Assembly: GCA_029204225.1 (NCBI GenBank)
Contig: CM055093.1
Location: forward strand, 1,162,117 to 1,226,116
Length of the DNA stretch: 64,000 nucleotides
Direction: 5' to 3'
Source of the DNA: Diphasiastrum complanatum
Lineage: Eukaryota; Streptophyta; Lycopodiopsida; Lycopodiales; Lycopodiaceae
This document shows positions 32,884 through 43,321 of this stretch, piece by piece. Made by a program: the position numbers and the translations under genes. The stretch's first letter is position 1. Every line of letters starts with the position of its first letter. Under the pieces are notes generated by a model. That model saw only the letters and a program-made list of their open reading frames with translations, had not been told where the DNA came from and did not search any database.

Positions 32884-35800
32884 ATGTGGCGTGAATGGAT
32901 GGCGACGCCATGTCTGATGGGAATCGACGAGGCTGGCCGCGGTCCTGTTCTTGGTAATAATCCTCTCTCCATCCTTATCCTTCTCGCTTACCAATACGTC
33001 AACATTCTAGGATCGCGTTCTCATTGCGAGCCCAGGACAGTGATAATGTTAAGTATCAATAGCAAATGGAAAAAAATCACCTTATCTAGACATAGCTGCT
33101 GCTTTAAGGCGCACTGAAGCTTCTAATTGCAACTGCGGACGACATAAAGAAGCATTAATTTGACTTTTCTCTGGCTGAGATATGTCTGTTTTTTATCATT
33201 GTGATGTGAAGAATTTGTTGATGTGTTCTCAGGTCCGAATGAAGCATGTATTTGAGTTTTCTCAAGCTGATATATGTATTTTTTTCTCGCATTTTGTTAT
33301 GAAGCATTTGTTAATGTGTTCTCAGGTCCAAAAAAAAACATGTATCTGAGTTTTCTCAGGCCGATATATTGTTTGCTTTTTCTCGCATTTTGCTATGAAG
33401 CATTTGTTACTGTGTTCTCAGGTCCGATGGTCTACGGCTGCGCATACTGTCCTCTCATTAAGAAGGAAGAGCTTGGTTCTATGCAATTTGCTGGTAAGTA
33501 TAATCGTCAATAATAATCCTCAATACTAAGTCTGTTGAAAAAGAAAGACAAAAATCAGAATGGCTGATTCCGAATAAAACGGCCATACCAGGTTGTATTA
33601 GCTCCCAATATTGTTCTTTGCAAGTTTTTGTTGGTGTATTTATCTTCTTCTGTCGAAGTTCTGAGATTATTCCTGGAAATCACTCGTGGCTCTAGGGTTT
33701 TGCAATTTCTAGATGCAGTTATCTGATGCCAAAATTCAGAACATTGTCTTCTTTATCACCACTAAGCATGTATCAGAGAAGACTTAAATCCAATCAAGTT
33801 TTTGCTTATCATAGAATGGAAAATATCTCTTGAATTATTTATTTGGTTGGCTATGTGAGAGCCTAATTTGAACATCAATTAATTTTCTATTCTTCGCTTT
33901 TATTTTGTCATTGATGCTTAGTTTCATATGTGAGTTGCCCTTTGTTTTCGTGGACGTGGGACACTTGTAGATGTAATGGCTACAACTCAAATGTGTAAAT
34001 CAAGAAGCCAGTTTTTGTGTAAAGAAAATGCAGACAAGAAAAGCTTTGTGAGACTGATACCTGATGAATGTATTGCAGATTCAAAGACATTAACTGAGGC
34101 CAAAAGACAGGAGTTATTTGAGTGTATCAAAGCTGACAGTTCAATGGCTTGGGCTGTAGATGTGATTGATCCAAAAGATTTATCTGCACAGATGCTTCAA
34201 AGGTCATAGATAAGTGTGTTAAATAGAGTTGCATATTGCTGACCCAAAGATGAGTGTTTTCTTTTTCAAGAATGGCATCATAATGGTTGTGTTTGCTGAC
34301 CTGGAGTTAGACTAACTCAAATTGGAGAGATTGTTTCTGCTTCGGCATCTAGAAGCTTGTTTCATAACGTATTGTTGCCACTTGCACTCAAAAAACTTGC
34401 GATTGAGGGAGCATCTTGTCCAACATTCTCATTTCGTCTGTGCATAATGTGGATTTTATGCTTAAGATTTTGTATTTAATGAGCAACTGAAAATTCGTGT
34501 CAATTGTCCAGAGAGAGGAGGAGCCTTAATGTTATATCCTACGAGTCTGCAAAGGGCCTTATCAATTGTACGTTGAACCTGGGGGTACACCTTGCTGAGG
34601 TATTTCACGGTTTACAAAACTCAGCTTTTTGACTGGAAATTTAGTTAGTAAGTCTTTTGTTTGTGAAATTATGCTCTTTTTTATGTATGGAAGTTTAAGA
34701 TGAAGATTATGACAAGTAGTCATGATAATTTTTTTGGATGTATTTAGGTGTCAAGAAAGGCTTTTGTAGTAAGAGCAAAACAAGACTTGATAAAAGCAAG
34801 ATCTTCTGCATGCTAAGTATAACATTCACCTTTCATTTTTTTTTCTTTTTGTTCATAATTAGTCAAGCTTTTGAGAGTATTTTCTGTACTTTTTTCTCAG
34901 CACACGGAACTGATTGGAATCTAATCTCTTCTTGTGCAGAGTTCAAGTGTAGTTGTCTAGTTGTTTCTATAACAAAATTCACGCTAGCCAGCTTAAGACA
35001 TAGTCTTTTTTTTCAAACATTCACCTATCCATTCACATTACATTCTTCCTATTTGTGCACTCTTCAAACTTTGATGGGAATGATTGTCGTTGCTGGTAGC
35101 TTGTATTAATTTAGGATGGTAAACTTGCAAACTATGCTCAATTTAAGCAGGGTAAATTTAATTTGTGAGTTTGTCTCATATTTTTACCATACAAAGCACC
35201 TTCGAGAAAACTTTTTTACTATGTAATTGAGTTTTTATGGGAGTTTTTGTGTATTTGTGATTGCCTTACGCTACTTACAAGTTTCACCTCTGGTTCAGAG
35301 CCAATAACATCCTAGCGTGTGACAAAGTGGTCATGTTGAAACCATGTAAAGTAACTTATTGTTTCTTTGCTCTGTACTTGCACTACGTTTCTGAAAACAT
35401 GTTCAGAAACGTGTTTCTGAACCGCGTTTCTGAAATGGGGGAGCGTTTCTCAAAAATGTTTTTTTTTTGTGTGGCAATATGGGTATCCAATTAAAGCATT
35501 TATTAAGGGCAGTTCATTTATGTAGGTCGCCGAATGTTTCGGGTACAATGTGGTCCAGTTTGGGTGCAACAATGCTTGTTGGATTCTGTCAAGGTTAAAA
35601 GTCAAAGTGGCTTGTTGTGTTACTTTTGATATCTTTTCTGTCAATTCATTTAGAGCTACTATAGGGTCCAAGGAGGCCTATGATGCCAATTGGCTTTAAC
35701 TTCCCGGGTGCTCTCATTTCTACTAGTTACCATTCTCAGTTTCAACTACAACACAACTGACCTCGACATCAATTTCAGAATTTAGCTCATTGGAAGCTAG

Positions 35801-38800
35801 ACCTAATGACAAGGCCATAAGGGAGAAGCCCATTGATGTGACTGCTCATCAACCTTTGTTGTAGGATCATTGTCAAACACTTGATGTGGCTATTCAATCA
35901 CAAGCTGTCATGACTCAATCAAATGTTGATAACATTGATTGTGTTAAATAGGGAAGAGTTAGGATGTCTAGTACGGGTTTATTGGCTATTTTAGATGTTT
36001 TAATAGTTAGGGCCTTATTTAGCTGCATTTGGAACCTCAAAAATATGTGAAATGTATGGTGTGGCTCAAGTTGATATGCATAGCAGAGCCATTTCTACAA
36101 AGAAGACCTTAAGTCGTGGGATGGGAGGTTGGAAATTTTTATTGGAAACTATGAATACCATTAATGGGTCCTCATTTGGTAGTTTTTATTGATAGAGATA
36201 TGAGTTTCTTTGAGGGGGAACTAAGAAAGGCATAGTTTAGTATAACCTGTAAAGCAATTCAATATTATGAATATTTGTTTTTTTTTGTTTTTCTTGTGGC
36301 GATTCTGGTCCCAGTATCGTGTTTCTGAGAAACGCGTTTTTGCAAATATGCTTTGCTCATTATCTCATTTTCTTTCTTTGCATCATATCAATCATAGGTG
36401 CCACTATCTTTGATTAGCATTTTTCATCCTTCATGTAAAGGCCAATTGATCTCAAAAAAGCTCTTGAAGTTGTAATATCACTTGGCTTAGGCCACAAGAG
36501 AAACAAGAGAATAACATCGTCCTTCTTAGGATTTGGTTGTACTCCCTTTGTTGACACTACATGGTCTACATATTTGTTGTTCGATCACTGTAAAATGAAC
36601 TCATTTTATTGTTGCAAGTTATACATGTTCCCATGTATTTTACAACAATCAAAGTCAACTACAAGCCAAAATGTTCTTCAAACAAGTAAGTATGCTTGCT
36701 TTTATATAGTCTTAGGAGGTTGTTTATGACCATCATAAATGTTGTGGGATTGATAAAGGAGTTTGTTGAGGTGACTAAGAAAATGAAGGGCTCTGAACGA
36801 ATTTACAAAGCAATGGTGTATGAAATATTGCTTGGACTTTCATCCGTGTGGGGAGATCTACTTCTTCTGTACCACTCCATGGGCCATGTAGTGAGGACAT
36901 CACTTTTTGATGCTTGATAAGGATAAGTGTGCAAGGAGCTCACACTTTGTTTGATGTCACCTGCATTGAGCTCTACTTATGTCAATGCTTTTGTGGACTT
37001 ATTGTAATTTGTATTGGAGTCTTGCCGTTGTTGACATATTATTGGATGTGTTGGACAATTTCATATAGTGTTTTTGTTATCTTTTTATAAAGTGATCTTG
37101 CCAAAGTTGAGTTTTCTAGGGTGTTGTCCATGTACTAAGGAGAAGGGGTGTACTAAGAAGTGTGGAGGGCGATGTTTGGAATCTAGAAGTGCTACTTATG
37201 TAGGTCAATTACACCATTTCCATTGGAGACTTGTTTATTAGATTGTGTTTAACTTTTGCTTTGTCTAGTAGGATGTAGTTATTCATAGAGTGTAATCATT
37301 GTTATTTTCTCAACATGATATCAAAGCTTTGTAGGTTATGATCAAGCTAAATCACGTTTGAGAGGGTGGCCGGTTGGATCCCAACTTGTCCATGCAAGTC
37401 CATGCAGTTGGAGGCTCAAGTGGAGAATTGGATATCGATTGATCCAAATTTAATTAGAATTAATTGACAACAAATAAATTAGACTACTGGAGGTGTCTTC
37501 AAGCTCAAATGTGGAGATTTGTGCTTGCTATCCATAGTTGGAAAAACAAGAGAGATGATCTATGGAAAGAGATCCACACATCATTTGGAGAAACTTATTA
37601 GATTGAGTGAATTTGCAAGCTGGCAGGCACTTCAAATCAGTCAGCCATTGGCCTATAAAGAGCTTAGGAGGAATTCGTTGACATGCAAGTTTGAATCAAT
37701 GATTTTCAGCAAGGACAACTTCTATGTTTGTTTTCCCATCACTTTATACATAGGACGTGAAGGAGTTTACCAAACGTGACAATGAGTGAAGCTATAGCTC
37801 AATCTTTAAGAAAGCTTGCCTATTTTCCAGCCAAGGAGGTTGCTGATTTTTGGTACATGCAAGAGGGCAATGACTTCCATAAGTCAAGAGCTTGCTAATT
37901 TTTGTGTGCATGTAAGAGGATATTACTTCCACAAGTCATACTATTGAGATTTTGGCTATTTTCAGCCAAGATACTTATTGTTTTTTTTGTGCAGGCAGGC
38001 TTGTTCCTTGAAGATATCGAAAGATCCTCTTCAACGCTTTCCAATGTGATGTCATCGAGGCATGCATGAATTGACTCATGAGTGAGACACTATAAGAAAT
38101 GTCCGGTCTTGAATTACATAGGTAAATGAGACAGCCAATAGCTTGACAATATGAAGTAGTATCAAATGGTTCACCATCACCTTGACTACTTAATTTCAGG
38201 CCTGTTTCCATAGGTGTAGCAACCGGCTTGCAATCTTCCATCTTGAACCGCTTCAAAATCTGCCCAATGTAGCGTTCTTGAGAGATGAAAATTCCAGCCC
38301 CTTCTTATACAAATCTAAGTCCAAGATAAAGTGCAATAGGCCTAAATCCGAGTTTTCAAAAACCATACCAAGATCAAGTATTACGACATCAATCTGGTGC
38401 TCATTACTTCCTGTAATAATAATATCATCAACATAAAGCAAAATAATGATGATATAATCTGAAGTATGCTTGACATAAAGAGTAGATTCGCTAGGACTAT
38501 TAGTAAACCCACGATCACAAAAATAGGCATGTATCTTTTGATACCACATCCTTGGGGCTTGCTTCAGTCCATAAAGTGCCTTCTTGAGAAGACAAACTTT
38601 ATCTTCTTGGCCTTCAACCAAAAAACCAGCAGGTTGTTGAAGGTACACTTTCTCGTTGAGATCACAATGCTGTCTTTATATCAAGTTGTCGCAAACGCCA
38701 ACCAAAATGGGCAGCCAAAGAGGTTACTACCCTCACGGTAGTCATCCGAGCAGTAGGAAAAAAAGTCTCCTCATAATCAATCCCCTTTTGCTGAGCATAG

Positions 38801-41800
38801 CCTTTGGCAACAAGCCTTGCCTTGTACCTTTCAATGGTACCATCTGCCTTATACTTGATTTTGTATACCCATTTAGAACCAATTGCCTTCTTCCCATGAG
38901 GAAGATCAACAAGAACCCAAATCTGGTTCTTCATGAGTGAGTCATACTCATCTTGCATCGCATCCTCCCAACATTTTATTCCCTTGGCCTGCTCATAAAA
39001 AACAGGTTCTTCCGCAACATCTCCATGAGATGTAAGAGCAAAATCTGAAAAATCAGCATAGTCCACTGATTTTGTAGAGGCACGTGTCTTTCCATCATAA
39101 AATGAACTTACTTTGCTGTTCCGCAAAGTCGACAACAGCAACCGTGGGACTGTTTTGGGCTGTCCAACAGCCATGTCTCTTCTTGCAATTTGCTGTCCAA
39201 GATCTTTCAAGATTGCACTTGGCTGTCCAAGATCTTCCAAAACTGGTCTTTGCTGTCCAACAGTTCCTACAGGCTGATTTTGAGCAACAATGGGCGGTTC
39301 TTGACGAACATTAGGCTCTAAACTTGATGAGGTATTGGGCAGTTCGAAACAGGTTGATTGCTGCCCCTTATCCCCAGAAATAGAAGATGGTTTCAAATCT
39401 GGAAAAACTTCAACATTCACACTATGTAGGCTGTCCCCCTTCAAGATATAACTTGGGGCCATATCTAATGAATTCTTTTCATCAAAATGCACATCACGAC
39501 CAACAATAATCTTGTTAGTGCTCAAATTGAACAACCTATAGCCTTTGCTTTCACTACTATAGCCAACAAAAATGCATTTAACTCCTTTATCCTCAAGCTT
39601 TGTACGAAGTTTATCCGGAACAAAAGCATAAGCCGTACAACCAAAAAATGCGAAGTGTGAGAGATTGAAGGCTTCTTCCCATACCAAACTTCATAAGGAG
39701 TTAATACTTTCAATGTTTTAGTAGGACAACGATTGCTTATGTATGCTGCCATTATAACCGCTTCAGCCCAAAACTTGTGAGACAGTCCCTTTGCTTTGAG
39801 CATGCAACGGGCCATCTCCATAAGTGTGCGATTCTTTCGCTCGGCAACACCATTTTGTCTTCCTTTGTTGAGCAGCAACATAATTGTATAATACTCGTTG
39901 ATTGTTGGATTACTAAATGGCTCCATTGGCATATAGCATTGAACAAAATCATGTTGTGGAACTATTTCAGGTTTTGGTGCCATCAGATTTAGTTGGGCTC
40001 CTTGGTTTCATGGAGTTGTCATTATCGCCAATGTTTGAGGCCTGCTCCTATTCAAGGTGCTGGATTAGAAACTCCCTAATGATATTTAAATAAAGGACTA
40101 ACTTGAGACTGAAAATATGTTAATACAACTCTAGAAGGGCTGGCGAAGGTTTTGATGGAGTAGAAATGGTTTTTTTGATATTTTGCGAGGATTCTATGGC
40201 TTTAAAAATGGTTGGTGAGACTTCTTTGGACCCGTTAGCTGAGATTGTTGCTGCTGGGTAGTGAAGCTATCAGGTTTGTTACCACTGCCTGTTATCTGTT
40301 GAACATCTTTTGCAAAAAGTTTAATATTCAAGAATTGCTTTGGTTTGCTGGGTGAGTGTAACATACACCTTCGAGGGGTTGTGTATTATGTGATTTTTTA
40401 GATCACGCACATCTCCTTCAAATTTCACTCAAAAAATTCTGAAAACCGAGGTGAGTGAAGGGCTGCCTGCTGGTGTTTGAAAGATCGGAGAAATACTCAT
40501 TTGCTTTTTCACTGATGTCCAAAGGATCCTGGACTTGCTGCACACCTCACCTAAGATGCACTTTGATTAGGATTGTTGAACTGGAAACTATCAAAAATGC
40601 CTTTGGGAAACAAGAGCCTCTTCTGGAATAGGCAGAGCTTGGGTGATGACTGGTATAAAGGTGACACTTTGTAGTAGGGAGCATGGGACTCTATAGGTAA
40701 ATTTTGTTTTAGCATACCATTTGAGCAGCTTGGAAGTGGCTCATAGCTTTGTGTCGGTGATCTTAGATTTCAAGTTGATATGCATTGTAAGTTTCATGTT
40801 CTTTAGCCTTGTAGGATTGCTTCTGAGGAAATTTGATGCCATGCAATGGCTTTGTTTTTCCAGATTATCTTGTTCTCAGCATGACCAGTTTCCTACTAAA
40901 TGAATGCCATATAGTAGTGGTGTTATTAGTTAGAATATTCAGCCAAATGGGACTGCTTATTTTCAGTTGTCTGGAGCTACTGAACTTTAAGTGTGATAGT
41001 CACAACTTTCTAGTGACTGCTGTCAAATTCTGATTCTGTTCCAGGTCTTTGTTGATACTGTTGGAGATGCGGAAAAGTACCAGGCCTGGCTAACAGAAAG
41101 ATTCCCACAGATCAAGTTTACTGTTTCCAAAAAGGCTGATAGCCTGTTTCCCATAGTCAGTGCTGCCAGCATAGTGGCCAAGGTAACTTGTGTATCTAAA
41201 CGTGTTGAAAGTTTAGACATTATTTCATTTGTTTGATACTTGGCAGAATGTTTTACTAACCGAAGTTTCCTTATTAAGGTCACCAGAGATAGATCTTTGA
41301 GGGACTGGAAATTGGATGAGACATTGAGTACGATATCCAGAGATTTTGGGTCAGGATATCCTGCAGGTATGGATGATCCGCTTGTGAAATAACCTATTTT
41401 AGAAACTTTAATATTTTTGCTGCTAATTTTTTATGAAGCATGCTTGAGGAACATATTTCTGGTAAGGAGTTTCCAGATCCCGAAACAAAAGCATGGTTAT
41501 TACAGCACAAGGACGCAGTATTTGGATTCCCATCTCTTGTCCGATTTAGTTGGGCAACTTGCAAGCCACTTATTTCTGCAGGAGGTGTTGAAGTCTACTG
41601 GTGAGCCTACAGTTGGACTGGATTTTCAATTGTTTGTGTGGAAAGTTAAGACATCGTCTTTTCTCTTTCAAGTCTACTCATTGGTACTTTTTGAAAAAAG
41701 TCCTTATGAATGTAGAATTTCCAATGTTCATCAAAGAAATCAATCTTGTTTCAGGATGACATCTGAATTTTTTCTAAATATCAAAATTTCCAAAGTTTAG

Positions 41801-41950
41801 GGTAAACGTTTCAATTGCAGGGAAGCAGATGAAGCTGATGAGGATTCTGCAAAACGCAAGTCACATACGGTGGAAGTGGAGTCCAATGCTTCTGCAAGAC
41901 ATTCATATTTTCGTTCAAGGCAGCTGCAGCAAGTCACAACTCGTCTTTAG
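32884..41950 (+). CDS. RNASEH2A: Ribonuclease H2 subunit A (catalytic subunit)
   Basis: Eight exons can be assembled: 32884-32953, 33422-33493, 34079-34202, 34512-34599, 41045-41182, 41279-41366, 41477-41600 and 41821-41950. They give 277 aa, all with GT-AG introns and a continuous frame. The enzyme cuts RNA in RNA/DNA hybrids and single ribonucleotides in nuclear DNA, working with subunits B and C. Signature residues are present: [12 protein letters not shown] (Asp15, Glu16), VFVDTVGD (Asp122), KKADSLFP (Asp150) and FGSGYP (Tyr191). The first in-frame ATG gives [10 protein letters not shown], a little shorter than the Arabidopsis start. The C-terminus ([10 protein letters not shown]) resembles a weak PCNA-binding tail without the usual terminal aromatic residue. 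Exon 4 is divergent ([16 protein letters not shown]) but fits in length. Intron 4 is 6.4 kb and carries two transposon remnants. Confidence 0.93.
33160..33421 (+). repeat. Triplicated 3' splice-site region in intron 1 of RNASEH2A
   Basis: Three tandem copies of a 93-96 bp unit end with TGTTCTCAG followed by GTCC: acceptor AGs at 33231-33232, 33324-33325 and 33420-33421. Units share TTTTCTC-GC-GATAT and TGAAG-ATTTGTT blocks. Only the third copy is followed by the coding exon. The first two are decoy acceptors with GTCCGAATG and GTCCAAAAA after them. Confidence 0.9.
34845..35041 (+). repeat. Dispersed repeat shared with 55600-55790
   Basis: The block starts CTTTTTGTTCATAATT and ends near ATTCACATTAC. 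It contains GAGTTCAAGTGTAGTTGTC and aligns with 55600-55790 along its whole length with many substitutions. The second copy follows a Copia RNase H ORF, so this may be part of a Copia LTR. It sits in intron 4 of RNASEH2A. Confidence 0.7.
35373..36350. mobile_element. hAT-like non-autonomous DNA transposon in RNASEH2A intron 4
   Basis: 978 bp flanked by an exact 8-bp duplication CTTTGCTC (35365-35372 and 36351-36358). Ends are TGTACTTGCA on the left and, reverse-complemented, CATATTTGCA on the right. Subterminal parts hold repeated palindrome-like GAAACGYGTTTCTGA strings. It shares an internal block (GCAATATGGGTATC, then GCATT and TGTTTCGGG) with the element at 42115. No transposase frame is present. 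Confidence 0.75.
37029..37327 (+). repeat. Copia-type LTR end with primer site
   Basis: TTTTCTCAACA is followed at 37316-37327 by TGATATCAAAGC, two mismatches from the initiator tRNA-Met primer site TGGTATCAGAGC. A left edge at TGTTGACAT (37029) is only a guess. No matching gag follows; an antisense Copia fragment starts at 37985. Confidence 0.45.
37328..37984. other. Possible Copia leader, no domain recognised
   Basis: Follows the putative primer site. An 86-codon + frame at 37519-37779 has no motif I recognise. Two similar stretches containing TTTTTGT/TGGTACATGCAAGAGG and TTTTTGTGTGCATGTAAGAGG lie near 37845 and 37898. Confidence 0.3.
37985..39985 (-). pseudogene. Copia pol remnant, integrase to early RNase H
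   Basis: The minus strand reads the integrase end ([18 protein letters not shown], then FWAEAV and NRCPTK), the connection ([14 protein letters not shown]), and a long linker with repeated LGQ/VGQQ-type short units. RT follows with [45 protein letters not shown] and an intact [13 protein letters not shown]. The end of RT follows ([14 protein letters not shown], then [14 protein letters not shown] and [12 protein letters not shown]). A deletion and frameshift lie near 38650 and another near 38255. Gag, protease and most of RNase H are missing. It lies antisense inside RNASEH2A intron 4. Confidence 0.92.
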
Positions 41951-42114
41951 GAGCACTTTTGAAAAGCTATCAACCGAGATTTTGGCACACTATTAGGTTG
42001 TCATGGCTGGCAGGAATTGTATTGTTTTCAATAGAATGTTATGAATTTCTGATCAGAAGAAGTTTGTAGATTGACTTAACATTGTTTTCATTAAGTGGTT
42101 TGATGTGCTCCAAG

Positions 42115-42827
42115 CATAGATGCACTGCGATTCTGAATCACGATTCAGAATTGCGATCAGAATCGCGATTCAGAAACGGGTTTCGGGATTTTCCCATAAT
42201 CGCGCAGAATTGTTTTTTTTTTTTTTTTGAAATTTTTTAGGCAATATGGGTATCAGATGAAAGCTCTGATTGAGAGCATTATGACTGTGTAGTTTGCTGA
42301 CTGTTTCGGGGGCGTTGCCCCCCAAACCCCCCACCGGGGGCCTACCGCCCCCCGGACCCCCCGTTTCTTGGGGGGCTACCGCCCCCCGAACCCCCTAGAG
42401 CTTCCTGCTATATAGACACTGTATATAAAGATGCTACCGCCCCCCCCCAGATAAAAGTGGGGTCCAAATGCGCGCCGAGAAGGGCCCAATATTTATGCGC
42501 CCAACTGTATGCACATTGCACTCACATCTCTAGTGAAACGATTGCAAAAGTGATCATCATCCATACAGTTGATAGCCCAAACTGTAGCATTAACATTTAC
42601 TGAAAACCAGAGCAAATGACAACCGGATAGCTACTGAAAATAAAATCTGTTTGTGCCTCATCTACTGCACTTTTGAGAGGCAAAACGCTAGTTTGACCAT
42701 TGATCCCTTAAAAAAATTTCAGCCATAAGCTATTTTTCCATTTTTTTTTTTTTTTTTTGCGATTTTGGGTTCAGAATCGCGATTCGCGAATCGTGGACCC
42801 AGCGAATCGCGATTCGGTGCATCTATG
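42115..42827. mobile_element. hAT-like MITE just 3' of RNASEH2A
   Basis: 713 bp flanked by an exact 8-bp duplication GCTCCAAG (42107-42114 and 42828-42835). The terminal inverted repeat CATAGATGCAC is perfect over 11 bp. Inside each end are several AATCGCGATTC-like palindromes. The centre (42305-42400) is strikingly C/G-rich with runs of five to seven C or G, unlike the AT-rich surroundings. There is no transposase. The 8-bp duplication fits the hAT superfamily. Confidence 0.85.
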
Positions 42828-43242
42828 GCTCCAAGTATTGTAAATGGGTCCTCCGATAAGTGGTGAGTCGGTAAGGACTTCCAATCCTATATCTGAGTTC
42901 AGGAGTTATTCATTGCATAATAAGGACATACAACAGAAGAAGAAACTATTGTAGATGTTGTGGTGCTAAGATAGTGCAAGACATGCAATTAGAGCCTTGC
43001 GGACCTTTCCTCCCACATGAACCATTTCATTGAGCACTCTTTAGGAACACATAATGACATTTTTGAAATACGATTTCAACAACCAATCTAGTGGTGAATC
43101 ATGGCTTGCATTTTTTGGGATTTCACTTGGGAATGGGATTTGATTTCTATGCTGCTATAGCTGTTTATAGGTTGTTAATGAAGCACCATATTAGGAAACC
43201 CTAATTGAAATTTTGACAACAAATAACAAAGTATATATGTAC

Positions 43243-43244
<2 letters not shown>

Positions 43245-43318
<74 letters not shown>
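43245..43318. repeat. (GA)n microsatellite
   Basis: A pure GA run of 74 bp, preceded by GTATATATGTACGC. Confidence 0.99.

Positions 43319-43321
<3 letters not shown>

Noticed and set aside
32674-32994. Minus-strand 106-codon frame over the RNASEH2A start
   Set aside because: It is a shadow of exon 1 and low-complexity upstream sequence (Gln run from the TTG repeat).
36696-36917. 73-codon frame in RNASEH2A intron 4
   Set aside because: No similarity to any missing part of the enzyme and no splice sites in phase. The true exon 4 was found at 34512-34599.
40130-40165. GGCTGGCGAAGGTTTT in RNASEH2A intron 4 as another motif cluster
   Set aside because: A single occurrence without neighbouring motifs or Ty3 sequence; chance is sufficient.
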